From: Saccharomyces paradoxus
Lineage: Eukaryota; Ascomycota; Saccharomycetes; Saccharomycetales; Saccharomycetaceae
DNA length: 64,000 nt
Assembly: GCF_002079055.1 (NCBI RefSeq)
Contig: NC_047496.1
Coordinates: 620,001-684,000, forward strand
Reading direction: 5' to 3'
The position numbers were made by a program, and so were the translations under genes. Under the pieces are notes generated by a model. The model ran no database searches, was not told the origin of the DNA, and saw only the letters and a list, made by a program, of their open reading frames with translations. Shown piece after piece: positions 1 through 8,503 of this stretch (the first letter of the stretch is position 1; each line of letters starts with the position of its first letter).

Positions 1-1608
1 TTAGTCGTTAAATTAACTTTCAAGATTAATCATTTTCCAGAAACCTCCGCTGAGACTGCTGCCGATACGAGCCTCAGAGATAACTCCGTTTCTCCATTTT
101 TAGATGACTCTCTGATGGCCTCTGGTTTACTACCACCAATACAACCTGGCTTTGACGTATCCAATTCTATAACACACGGAATTAAGCCAAGTTTGCTATC
201 TGCTATGGATTTCAATAGTTTTCTATCAATGTTAGAAAATTCATCCCTGGAGGAGGATGACCCAAGGAATGAAATGGCAGAATTAAACACTCTGCGTAGC
301 ATGACTCCAGCACAACATTGGTCCGCCTCTGCAACAATTGCTGCTGGAGCGACCACAAGCGCTGAAAGACCTTTTAGTGAGCCAACAAATGCGTTTACAG
401 AATATACAGATTCCGAAAGGGCAATAAATAGTTCCCCAGCGATGTTCGCCGCCTATCATGACAACCCTCACGATGAAGAGTCTCAAGAGCAAGTATTATT
501 GGAGACACCAGCGCAGGGTCAATTTGGTGCACAAGTAATGCGAAAGTTTTCCAAAAGGTCTCTAGGTTGGATCATAAGAATTTTCGTACCGCATCTCTCA
601 AATTTCTCCCAAAAATCTATCTCAGATTCAATCTTTTCCGTAATCACCGTTCCATTTTTCATTATATTTAAACTATCATGTCCACAACCGCCTTCTGATA
701 TACTGAGTTACGATCCCACTCTGAATAAATACTCTTTAACAACTTTACCCATAGTTTTATTATTTATCCAATCAGTTACTGCACCCTTCCTCCTTTGCAG
801 CATACTTTCTGTACTTTTGGCTTCTCATCTAGGTTTTCTCGTTTATCTTTTCCCCCTTACGTTATCCATGGGTTTGATTTTACTATTGACGGCTTTCATT
901 ACAAAGGTAAATCTGCATAACAAGTTCACTCTCTCATTAGACAGCTCTAATATTTTACAGGAAAAACTACAAAAGAGAAAACTCCTTGAGAGACTCAACA
1001 CCAGTATCCAAGTAATTTTTTTGGCTATCGGCATAATAAATATCATTATTTGGATATCACTTTTAGCCAATTCTCTTATTGAGATGATGGAAATTTACCA
1101 AAGAATACTAGGATTATCGAAGGCTATTTTGGGCCTTACCATTTTCGCATGGGGAAATTCCATAGGGGACTTGATCTCCAACATATCTATGTGTAGGCTC
1201 TACAAGACCCAAACTCATTATCAAGACAGAGTTCATTTAGCCACAAAATTTTTCATGATATCATGCGCATCTTGTTTGGGAGGTGTAATGTTAAATTCCA
1301 TGGGAGGTATAGGCTTTAGCGGGTTAGTCTCAATGCTTTTCATGGGCGCTTTTAATGATAACGAATGGTGGTTTCTAAGAAAAGTTAAATTACAAGAATC
1401 GAGTCAATTGGATGATAGACTAAATTACAAATTCATAGTTTCTTGCGTCTTCATTATCCTACAGATTATTCTCTTGCTGCTATTCTTCGGCGGGCCTAAG
1501 AATATTAAACGACGCCTCACAAATGAGATGAAATTAGTCGGAGTCTGTATGTGCGGATTATGGGCACTGGCCACTTTGATTAATGTATTTCTAGAACTCT
1601 TTAGCTAA
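1..1608 (+). CDS. ECM27: Ecm27, sodium/calcium exchanger-family membrane protein (5' part outside window)
   Basis: The frame is open from base 1 to the stop at 1608, giving 535 residues. The S. cerevisiae protein is about 725 residues as I recall, so roughly the first 190 lie upstream. The segment starts with a long polar loop and continues with many hydrophobic helices. A typical exchanger alpha-repeat, GNSIGD, lies near local residues 385-390. The family exchanges cations across membranes; yeast Ecm27 is linked to ER calcium handling and cell-wall phenotypes. The ATG at 115 is internal and is not the start. LIH1 follows on the same strand 287 bases downstream. Confidence 0.9.
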   Translation, partial: LVVKLTFKINHFPETSAETAADTSLRDNSVSPFLDDSLMASGLLPPIQPGFDVSNSITHGIKPSLLSAMDFNSFLSMLENSSLEEDDPRNEMAELNTLRSMTPAQHWSASATIAAGATTSAERPFSEPTNAFTEYTDSERAINSSPAMFAAYHDNPHDEESQEQVLLETPAQGQFGAQVMRKFSKRSLGWIIRIFVPHLSNFSQKSISDSIFSVITVPFFIIFKLSCPQPPSDILSYDPTLNKYSLTTLPIVLLFIQSVTAPFLLCSILSVLLASHLGFLVYLFPLTLSMGLILLLTAFITKVNLHNKFTLSLDSSNILQEKLQKRKLLERLNTSIQVIFLAIGIINIIIWISLLANSLIEMMEIYQRILGLSKAILGLTIFAWGNSIGDLISNISMCRLYKTQTHYQDRVHLATKFFMISCASCLGGVMLNSMGGIGFSGLVSMLFMGAFNDNEWWFLRKVKLQESSQLDDRLNYKFIVSCVFIILQIILLLLFFGGPKNIKRRLTNEMKLVGVCMCGLWALATLINVFLELFS

Positions 1609-1895
1609 AGTTTGCCCCAAGAGTCGTTTTCAAAAAAATCTGTTTTTGTGACATTGACCTGGCGCCGTAACAGATCCGCGCAGCACACAGAACACCAAAG
1701 AATAGAATAAGCATTTAATTTCAAGATTATTCAGAGCCGATTGCTCAAGTCGCTCTTTTATTCAAACAAAGATGGGTAATATATTCTTTCTGTTCCAAAC
1801 TTCCATTTCCTTGGATGAATTATTTTGATTGAGCCCTAAAAAAATACTACTAGCGCCCAGGAACTATCCATACTTCAATTAAAAAACCCATAACA

Positions 1896-2927
1896 ATGAT
1901 GTCTGCCAGACTTTTCATACTATATCTTTTTGTAGCATTCACGCCTGTTGTTCGTTGTTCGTCCAACCTGCCCATTACTCCCTATATATATGAGCGTCTG
2001 GTATATTTCATTAAGGCAAGCTCAATATCAAGCTGCATATCTGACAACTTACTTCTTGTTAATAAAACCTTCAACGACGGAGGTTGTCCACCACATATAA
2101 ACTTCTGCAACGATGAGATAATCAATCCAACAGCGGGTCAAACAGTGGTTGAATTAGTTCTCAGTGCAAAAAAAGGTGAGCTAGGCTCGGGTTATCTGGC
2201 TGTTGACCACGGAAAAAAGGTTGTTATTTTAGCGTTTAGAGGATCCACAACAAGACAAGATTGGTTTAGTGATTTTGAAATATATCCTGTTGAATATTCC
2301 CCACTTTGCGTTAAGGAATATCGTAAGCTTATAGAAGAGGGAAAAATTAGAGAATGCGAAGGTTGTAAAATGCATAGAGGGTTTCTCAGGTTCACAGAAA
2401 CTCTCGGGATGGACGTCTTTAAAAAAATGGAGTCGATTTTGGAAAGCTATCCGGATTATCGGATTGTTGTCACTGGGCACTCCCTGGGGGCAGCGTTAGC
2501 AAGTTTGGCTGGGATTGAGTTAAAGATAAGAGGGTTTGATCCATTAGTATTGACATTCGCAACACCAAAGATATTTAATAGTGAAATGAAACAATGGGTA
2601 GACGAGTTATTTGAAACAGATGCTATAGAAAAGGAGTCGATTCTCAAAAATGAAATTCAATTCCGTAAGGGCTATTTTAGGGTTGTGCATACGGGTGATT
2701 ATATTCCTATGGTCCCACCATTCTATCATCCGGCTGGTTTAGAGATGTTCATTAATAAAGTCGGTCTACCCCAGAATGCTGAAGATATTGAATACCGTGG
2801 TAAAAACAATAGGTTAACTTTAAAGGACGGATTTCGAGAGGGTATGAGCGGTTTGGTTGAAGACTGGTTACATGTTTATGAACATCGAGCCTACTTCATT
2901 GACGTAGTGGGATGTTCTGGACTTTAG
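1896..2927 (+). CDS. LIH1: Lih1, class 3 lipase homolog with signal peptide
   Basis: This 343-residue protein has the alpha/beta-hydrolase fold of fungal class 3 triacylglycerol lipases. The nucleophile elbow GHSLG places the catalytic Ser at residue 196. Asp268, in HTGDYIP, and His330, in EHRAYF, complete a plausible triad. The first 20 or so residues are hydrophobic and end near RCSS, which fits a signal peptide. Many cysteines suggest a secreted or vacuolar protein. Two ATGs in tandem start the frame and I chose the first. It matches YJR107W by synteny and lipase content. Its natural substrate is unknown to me. Confidence 0.88.
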   Translation: MMSARLFILYLFVAFTPVVRCSSNLPITPYIYERLVYFIKASSISSCISDNLLLVNKTFNDGGCPPHINFCNDEIINPTAGQTVVELVLSAKKGELGSGYLAVDHGKKVVILAFRGSTTRQDWFSDFEIYPVEYSPLCVKEYRKLIEEGKIRECEGCKMHRGFLRFTETLGMDVFKKMESILESYPDYRIVVTGHSLGAALASLAGIELKIRGFDPLVLTFATPKIFNSEMKQWVDELFETDAIEKESILKNEIQFRKGYFRVVHTGDYIPMVPPFYHPAGLEMFINKVGLPQNAEDIEYRGKNNRLTLKDGFREGMSGLVEDWLHVYEHRAYFIDVVGCSGL

Positions 2928-3056
2928 CATTCATCCCACTTTATCTTTTGTCTATAATTACTTCTTGCATATATAAATACCGCTCTAGAATTACTCTAAA
3001 CTAAATGCAATCTTAACTAATAATTGATCCTTCATGAAATATCTCTTTCCAAAATT

Positions 3057-3311
3057 CTAATCTCTTCTCTTACGTTTTCCATTTATCTGTTCTCCTTCTG
3101 AGATTCTTTTTTCTGAATTGGTCCTCTCTTTATTACAAGAAAGAGGCTTTAAGGTTGGTAATATTTCTGGTTGTAAACTTCTTGAATACACTTGGGTTGC
3201 TAACTGCTTATTCCAGTTCTCCTGGCCACCAGTCCCGGCTACGCTTTTGTTGAAATAGTATTCTTCTACAGCATCATTGCTACCATCACACATTTCTTCT
3301 AGTTTCCACAT
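3057..3311 (-). CDS. Small hypothetical protein, possibly the YJR107C-A ortholog
   Basis: An ATG-started frame of 84 codons lies on the minus strand in the gap between LIH1 and ABM1, overlapping neither. The product is polar and ends in a basic KRKRRD tail. No domain is recognisable. S. cerevisiae has a small annotated ORF, YJR107C-A, at this position, and I think this is its counterpart, but I cannot compare the sequences here. Chance is a realistic alternative. Confidence 0.4.
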   Translation of the reverse strand: MWKLEEMCDGSNDAVEEYYFNKSVAGTGGQENWNKQLATQVYSRSLQPEILPTLKPLSCNKERTNSEKRISEGEQINGKRKRRD

Positions 3312-3796
3312 ATGTCTTGAAGGTACTCTATCCCGACCGTAAATGGAAGCTTTAAAATTTTTATCCCTTAGGAAATATTCCTCACGTGGAATTTTTTGAG
3401 CGCTGCATGGCAGTATTCCTGAATTGGATGAAAGTAACGATCATGTATGCCAATACAGGTCTATGTCGAATATTACCTTTACTTTTGTTGAGTTATGTAT
3501 GAATGTCTCCAAAATTCGAGACATTTGATATATAAACATCATGTCAGGTATCAATGCCAACATTTCTTCAAATGCATAATAGTGTTCCGCTGTCCTGCAT
3601 ACAATAAAACTGACGAAGAAAAAAAATATGAGCTGTTCTCTAGGTGTTTCTACAATTCTTTCACCCGCTGATGCATCGATGGTAGCAGCATGGCTAAATT
3701 CTACGGAATTCAACACGTATATCCATTACTCAACATGCTTGGGGCACAAGTGACTATAGACTTAATATCTCTGTTATAGATGCTACTACCGAGAAG

Positions 3797-4147
3797 TTGG
3801 TTGACACTAAATTACTAACAACACTCGAGAATGCAACTGCTTGGATTAATTCAAACTCTATTGGTGAGGACGAAGAAGATATGCCTCACGTTACTGACCT
3901 TTATCAGATCGACTCGATGGATTGTAGCTTAGCGAACGCACAATTGCCAGCTCACCTTGCAGGTTCAAATGCGGATCCTCTGGACAGTTCAGGCGTGTTC
4001 CATACCTCGACTAGGCATGCTATTCTGCCTACCACAATGATTCCCACAGAGAGAGATCCAAGCGATGGTCAACGACCAGAAGAACAGCCCTATATGAAGC
4101 TTTCTCTCGCCTACTATATAACCGTTACGCCTAAGCTTGATCAGTAA
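3797..4147 (+). CDS. ABM1: ABM1 (YJR108W)-like reading frame, start codon unresolved, possibly decayed
   Basis: This frame sits where YJR108W/ABM1 lies in S. cerevisiae, whose product is linked genetically to microtubule organisation. It is open from 3698 to the stop at 4147 but contains no ATG before the body. The first near-cognate start is the TTG at 3797, giving 116 codons. An ATG at 3735 opens a different frame that reads MLGAQVTIDL and stops after 14 codons, close to where the long frame continues. Either the gene has drifted out of frame here, or the S. cerevisiae annotation is itself doubtful. The product is acidic to neutral with no known domain. Confidence 0.4.
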   Translation: MVDTKLLTTLENATAWINSNSIGEDEEDMPHVTDLYQIDSMDCSLANAQLPAHLAGSNADPLDSSGVFHTSTRHAILPTTMIPTERDPSDGQRPEEQPYMKLSLAYYITVTPKLDQ

Positions 4148-4465
4148 AAGACGGTATACTCTATACTATTCACATTGTTGTGCATCGTAATTAGCCGACG
4201 CGCCATTATGCAGAGGATATAAAACCGTGACGCATATCCTGACTTCAGCTGTTGACTGTTGATTTTTTCTTACGGCATGCCTTACTCATCTCGTAAAGAC
4301 ATTTAACTTCTGTGACAATTGGGATATACCTTTGTTTAAGATAAAAATGTTGGGGATATAAAGTAATAATAGAAATTCTTCTTGAAGATTTAGAAATTTC
4401 TCGAAAGGAGATCCATTATGTAATATACATTAATACAGTTAAATGCGAGGTTTCCTGTTGCGCAA
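4148..4465. other. Intergenic gap between the ABM1 frame and CPA2
   Basis: These 318 bases separate two convergent 3' ends. I see AT-rich sequence with no open frame, tRNA or repeat. It presumably holds the 3' end signals of CPA2. Confidence 0.5.
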
Positions 4466-7400
4466 TCAATATGCTTTGAAACCAACAAATTCATCCCAAG
4501 AACGGACTTCCGGTGGGACTGTAACGTCATGAGATTCCAAAATTCTGATCTTTTCTGCAATTTTTGCTTTCAAGCATTTCGCAAACAATAAAGCCGTTTG
4601 GGGTTCATTGAACAATGGGATAGCAAAATCAATAGCATTCCTTCTCATAATATAATCAACATCATCAGTGCTTTCAGCTCTCTTGGAAGCTAGGTTGAAA
4701 ACAGCTTTGATGTCGTATTCTTGAAATAGTTCACGTAATTTTCTCTTATCATTCTTTGGAAATTTAATCAAAGATACCTGCGAGTTTGTTTCCTTGATGT
4801 GCTTTTCTAGATATGTTTTAGTCGGCTCATTGGTAGTATATATTCTGTAACCAATAGCGGCCACTATGGAAGCCACCTGGCCCAAATATTCTCGAGATAT
4901 ATCGCCACCAAATAATATACCACTTGGAGGTAATGGTACATGGAAGTTCATAGTACTTTGGATAGCAGTCCAGTAGCTTTCAATTAAATCCTTACCAAAA
5001 GAAGCAACTTCACCAGTTGATGCCATCTCGACCCCTAAGAAAGGATCAGCACCAGCTAATCTCGTAAAGGAAAATTGAGGGACTTTAGTAGCGACATAGT
5101 CGTACTTTTTGTTGAGCATCAAATCAATCGGTTTTGGCACAATGTCACCGCCCAAAAATGCCTTTACAGCGATTTCAATAAAATTAACGCCTAAAACTTT
5201 CGAAACGAATGGGAATGATCTAGAAGCTCTAATGTTACATTCAATGACTTTCAATGTATGCTCCCCATCTTTGATGATTTGCATATTGAAGGGACCAGTG
5301 ATTTTCCAAGCTTTCGCAACTTTATCAGCAATGTCTTTTAGAGCAATCTTCACGTCATCAGAAAGATGTTGAGGCGGTAAGACCAAAGAAGCATCACCAG
5401 AATGCACACCTGCATTTTCAACATGCTCAGAAATTGCGTGTACCAAGACAGTACCATCATAAGCAACGGCGTCAACGTCAATTTCTTGGGCACCTTCAAT
5501 AAATTTAGACATGACGACTGGGTGGTCAGGAGAAACATCAGATGCCAGGGTTAATTTGGCCTTCAGTTCCTCCTCATTATTGACAACACTCATTGCTGCA
5601 CCGGAAAGCACATAAGATGGACGAATTAACACAGGGTAGTTAACTTTAGAAGCGAATAATTTTGCTTCTTCTACTGATGTTAGCTCACTCCACTCAGGTT
5701 GGTCGACATTAATAGAATCCAAAATAGAAGAGAATTTGTGTCTGTTCTCAGCTCTATCAATATCATTTGGATTAGTACCCATTATATTACAGCCGTTATC
5801 GTAAAGTTTCAGGGCAATGTTTTGAGGTAATTGACCACCGACGGAAATAATGCAACCCTCGGATTGCTCCAACTCATAAATGTCCATCACTCTTTCATAC
5901 GATAATTCTTCAAAGTATAATCTATCAACCTCGTCGAAATCTGTGGAAACTGTTTCTGGGTTATAGTTTATCATGATAGTTTTCTTACCCTGAGCTCTTA
6001 AAGTCTTAGCAGTGTTCACGGCACACCAATCAAATTCCACAGATGAACCAATACGATAGACACCTGAGCCTAGTACAAGCATACCGTTTTCGTCGAACTC
6101 TACATCGTTTTTTGTAGCGTTGTAAGTGGTATACAAATAATTAGTTTGTGCTGGGAATTCTGCGGCTAAAGTATCGATTCTCTTGACAAAGGGGATGATA
6201 CCTAACGTTTTTCTTAAACTTCTGATTTCCAGTTCGTTAATGTCTGTGGAGGCGTGTTTATTTATAGTAACCGCAATCTGCTTATCCGAAAACCCTAATT
6301 TCTTGGCTCTCTGCAAGAGATCTTTACTCAAGTCACTTAAAGATTTAACTGACTCAAGTTCTTTATAGATATTGACAATGTTCATGCACTTGTAAAGAAA
6401 CCATTTGTCAATTTTACTCAGTTCATTAACTCTCTCAACTGTATAGTTTTCATGGATTAAGGCTTGACCAATGGCAAGAACTCTTCTGTCCGTTGGAGTT
6501 CTCAAGGCTTCATCAAGTTGATCGCCGAATTCAGCAGAGCCTTGGAATCCCAACAGTGATGGGTCCACCTGTCTTAATGCCTTTTGAAAAGCTTCTTCAT
6601 AGTTTCTACCGATAGCCATAACTTCTCCAACTGATTTCATTGATGAACCGATGGATCTGTCCACATACTGAAACTTTGAAAGATCCCACTTAGGTATTTT
6701 CGCCACAATATAATCTAAAGATGGCTCAAAGTTAGCTACTGTGGTTTTTGTGATTGGGTTAGGCAATTCTGGCAAGGTATAACCAAGTCCAATCTTAGCG
6801 GCAGTGTACGCTAAGGGGTAACCAGTAGCCTTGGATGCCAATGCAGAGGAACGAGATAGACGTGCATTCACTTCAATAACTCTGTAGTCTAGCCCATCAG
6901 GTTGTAAAGCGTATTGGACGTTACATTCGCCAATAACACCAAGGTGTCTAATGATTTTAATTGCTGCTGATCTCAACATATGAAACTCTTCATCCGATAG
7001 GGTCTGCGAAGGAGCAAAAACCATGGAATCACCGGTATGAACACCAAGTGGGTCGAAATTTTCCATATTACATACTGTGATACAATTACCAACTCTATCT
7101 CTGACCACTTCATATTCAACTTCTTTCCAACCTTTCAAGGATTTTTCAACAAGAATTTGTGGGGCCAACGACAAGGATTGCGCAGCAAGTTCCTTCATTT
7201 CACCTGCATTGTTAGCGAAACCTGAACCTAACCCACCCAATGCGTATGCAGATCTGACAATAACTGGGTATTTGACCCTTTCAGCTGCCTCCAAAGCTTC
7301 GTCCACAGTTTCACAGGCAAATGATTCCGCAATCGGGATGTTAATATCTTTCAAAGCAGATGCGAAGAGGTCTCTATCTTCAGAAGTGATCAAAGTCTTG

Positions 7401-7822
7401 ATGGGAGTACCTAGAACTTTAACGTTGTATTTGGCCAAAACACCAGATTCATCCAGAGCCACACCACAATTTAGACCCGTTTGACCACCGAAGGTCAAAA
7501 GTATGGCATCCGGCCTTTCAAGTTCAATGATGTATGTGATGTATTCTGGTGTAACGGGCAAGTAATAAATCTTATCCGCCAGGGAATGAGAAGTTTGGTT
7601 AGTAGCGATATTTGGGTTAACCAATATAGTAAATTTGTTATCTTCCTTCAAAGCTTTGATAGCTTGAGAACCACTGTAATCGAATTCACCAGCTTGACCA
7701 ATAGAGAGCCCGCCTGACCCAATGACAAGCACCGAATTTACGCCTTCAACTAACTGAGGTTTGTAGTGCTCAGTGGTAAAAGCAGAATTCGTAGGTTCTG
7801 TAGATGTATAAATCGAAGTCAT
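4466..7822 (-). CDS. CPA2: Cpa2, large subunit of arginine-specific carbamoyl-phosphate synthetase
   Basis: Cpa2 pairs with the glutaminase subunit Cpa1 and makes carbamoyl phosphate from ammonia, bicarbonate and two ATP for arginine synthesis in the cytosol. The 1118 residues match the S. cerevisiae length. Two homologous halves are visible. The first begins near residue 30 with VLVIGSGGLSIGQAGEFDYSG and the second near 580 with VLVLGSGVYRIGSSVEFD, each followed by an ATP-grasp region with EVNARLSRSS or ECNIRASRS. A final domain lies C-terminal. Its promoter is shared with the divergent YMR1 and contains a perfect Gcn4 site at 8166-8172, which fits known general amino-acid control. Confidence 0.98.
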   Translation of the reverse strand: MTSIYTSTEPTNSAFTTEHYKPQLVEGVNSVLVIGSGGLSIGQAGEFDYSGSQAIKALKEDNKFTILVNPNIATNQTSHSLADKIYYLPVTPEYITYIIELERPDAILLTFGGQTGLNCGVALDESGVLAKYNVKVLGTPIKTLITSEDRDLFASALKDINIPIAESFACETVDEALEAAERVKYPVIVRSAYALGGLGSGFANNAGEMKELAAQSLSLAPQILVEKSLKGWKEVEYEVVRDRVGNCITVCNMENFDPLGVHTGDSMVFAPSQTLSDEEFHMLRSAAIKIIRHLGVIGECNVQYALQPDGLDYRVIEVNARLSRSSALASKATGYPLAYTAAKIGLGYTLPELPNPITKTTVANFEPSLDYIVAKIPKWDLSKFQYVDRSIGSSMKSVGEVMAIGRNYEEAFQKALRQVDPSLLGFQGSAEFGDQLDEALRTPTDRRVLAIGQALIHENYTVERVNELSKIDKWFLYKCMNIVNIYKELESVKSLSDLSKDLLQRAKKLGFSDKQIAVTINKHASTDINELEIRSLRKTLGIIPFVKRIDTLAAEFPAQTNYLYTTYNATKNDVEFDENGMLVLGSGVYRIGSSVEFDWCAVNTAKTLRAQGKKTIMINYNPETVSTDFDEVDRLYFEELSYERVMDIYELEQSEGCIISVGGQLPQNIALKLYDNGCNIMGTNPNDIDRAENRHKFSSILDSINVDQPEWSELTSVEEAKLFASKVNYPVLIRPSYVLSGAAMSVVNNEEELKAKLTLASDVSPDHPVVMSKFIEGAQEIDVDAVAYDGTVLVHAISEHVENAGVHSGDASLVLPPQHLSDDVKIALKDIADKVAKAWKITGPFNMQIIKDGEHTLKVIECNIRASRSFPFVSKVLGVNFIEIAVKAFLGGDIVPKPIDLMLNKKYDYVATKVPQFSFTRLAGADPFLGVEMASTGEVASFGKDLIESYWTAIQSTMNFHVPLPPSGILFGGDISREYLGQVASIVAAIGYRIYTTNEPTKTYLEKHIKETNSQVSLIKFPKNDKRKLRELFQEYDIKAVFNLASKRAESTDDVDYIMRRNAIDFAIPLFNEPQTALLFAKCLKAKIAEKIRILESHDVTVPPEVRSWDEFVGFKAY

Positions 7823-8503
7823 TCTTTTCTTCCTGTCTATGTACTGTACCGCTATTCCGCTACAGAAGTAGTTTTAACTATAGGTATTAATTTTCGATGC
7901 TCAAATCTAAAAAGCGCTTCAAGAAAGAGATAAGTTGTACTATAGAAGACGCATCAGCAATTATATTTATACAAATAGCATGGTAAAATGCATATGACAG
8001 AAAAAAAACAAAACTGAATTTTCCCGATGCTTATTCAAGGTGACACAATCGTTACGACATGGACGTTCCTATATCAGATATTAAAAAGTTATTGCCATCT
8101 CATTTATCAGAAATAAGAGTCATTCACCATAATTGATAGAATGCCGCAGGAAAGACAGTGGTGGGTGAGTCATTTTCTCAACCCTAGAATCTGAGAGTCC
8201 CACTCTAGGGTAAATTCCATTTTTGAATAGGTCATCTCAGTATTTTCAATAGGGTAAAATCACCTTTTAGGGTTTATGATTATCTGTTTTTCCGCATTTT
8301 TCACAATAATAGCAATGTTGTCATTTTTTTATCACTACCCTAAAAATACCAAATGTCGGTAAGAAAAGAAGCACTAGAAAGAACAAGAAGTTATACAAGG
8401 GTCACTGGTGAGATTAGGTTGTGGTTGTTATTTTTCATTTTGTGGGCCGGGTGTAACAGTGCTAAAAGGTGAGAAAAAGAAAAGAAAATACCGTTCCGCA
8501 AAG
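7823..8503. promoter_or_regulatory. Divergent CPA2-YMR1 promoter region
   Basis: This 681-base gap lies between two divergent genes. It holds the Gcn4 consensus TGAGTCA at 8166-8172. It also holds five ACCCTA/TAGGGT cores at about 8181, 8206, 8250, 8268 and 8337. Two of these form an inverted pair (ACCCTAGA at 8181-8188 and TCTAGGGT at 8204-8211), and TTAGGGTT at 8267-8274 matches the Tbf1 core. No open frame stands out. Confidence 0.6.
8166..8172. promoter_or_regulatory. Gcn4-type site TGAGTCA
   Basis: This is an exact palindromic match to the Gcn4 consensus, 344 bases upstream of the CPA2 ATG. CPA2 is a known general-control target, so the match is probably functional. Confidence 0.75.

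Noticed and set aside
3441-3716. 91-codon minus-strand frame next to ABM1
   Set aside because: Its composition is unremarkable, it overlaps the ABM1 upstream region and I recognise no homolog.
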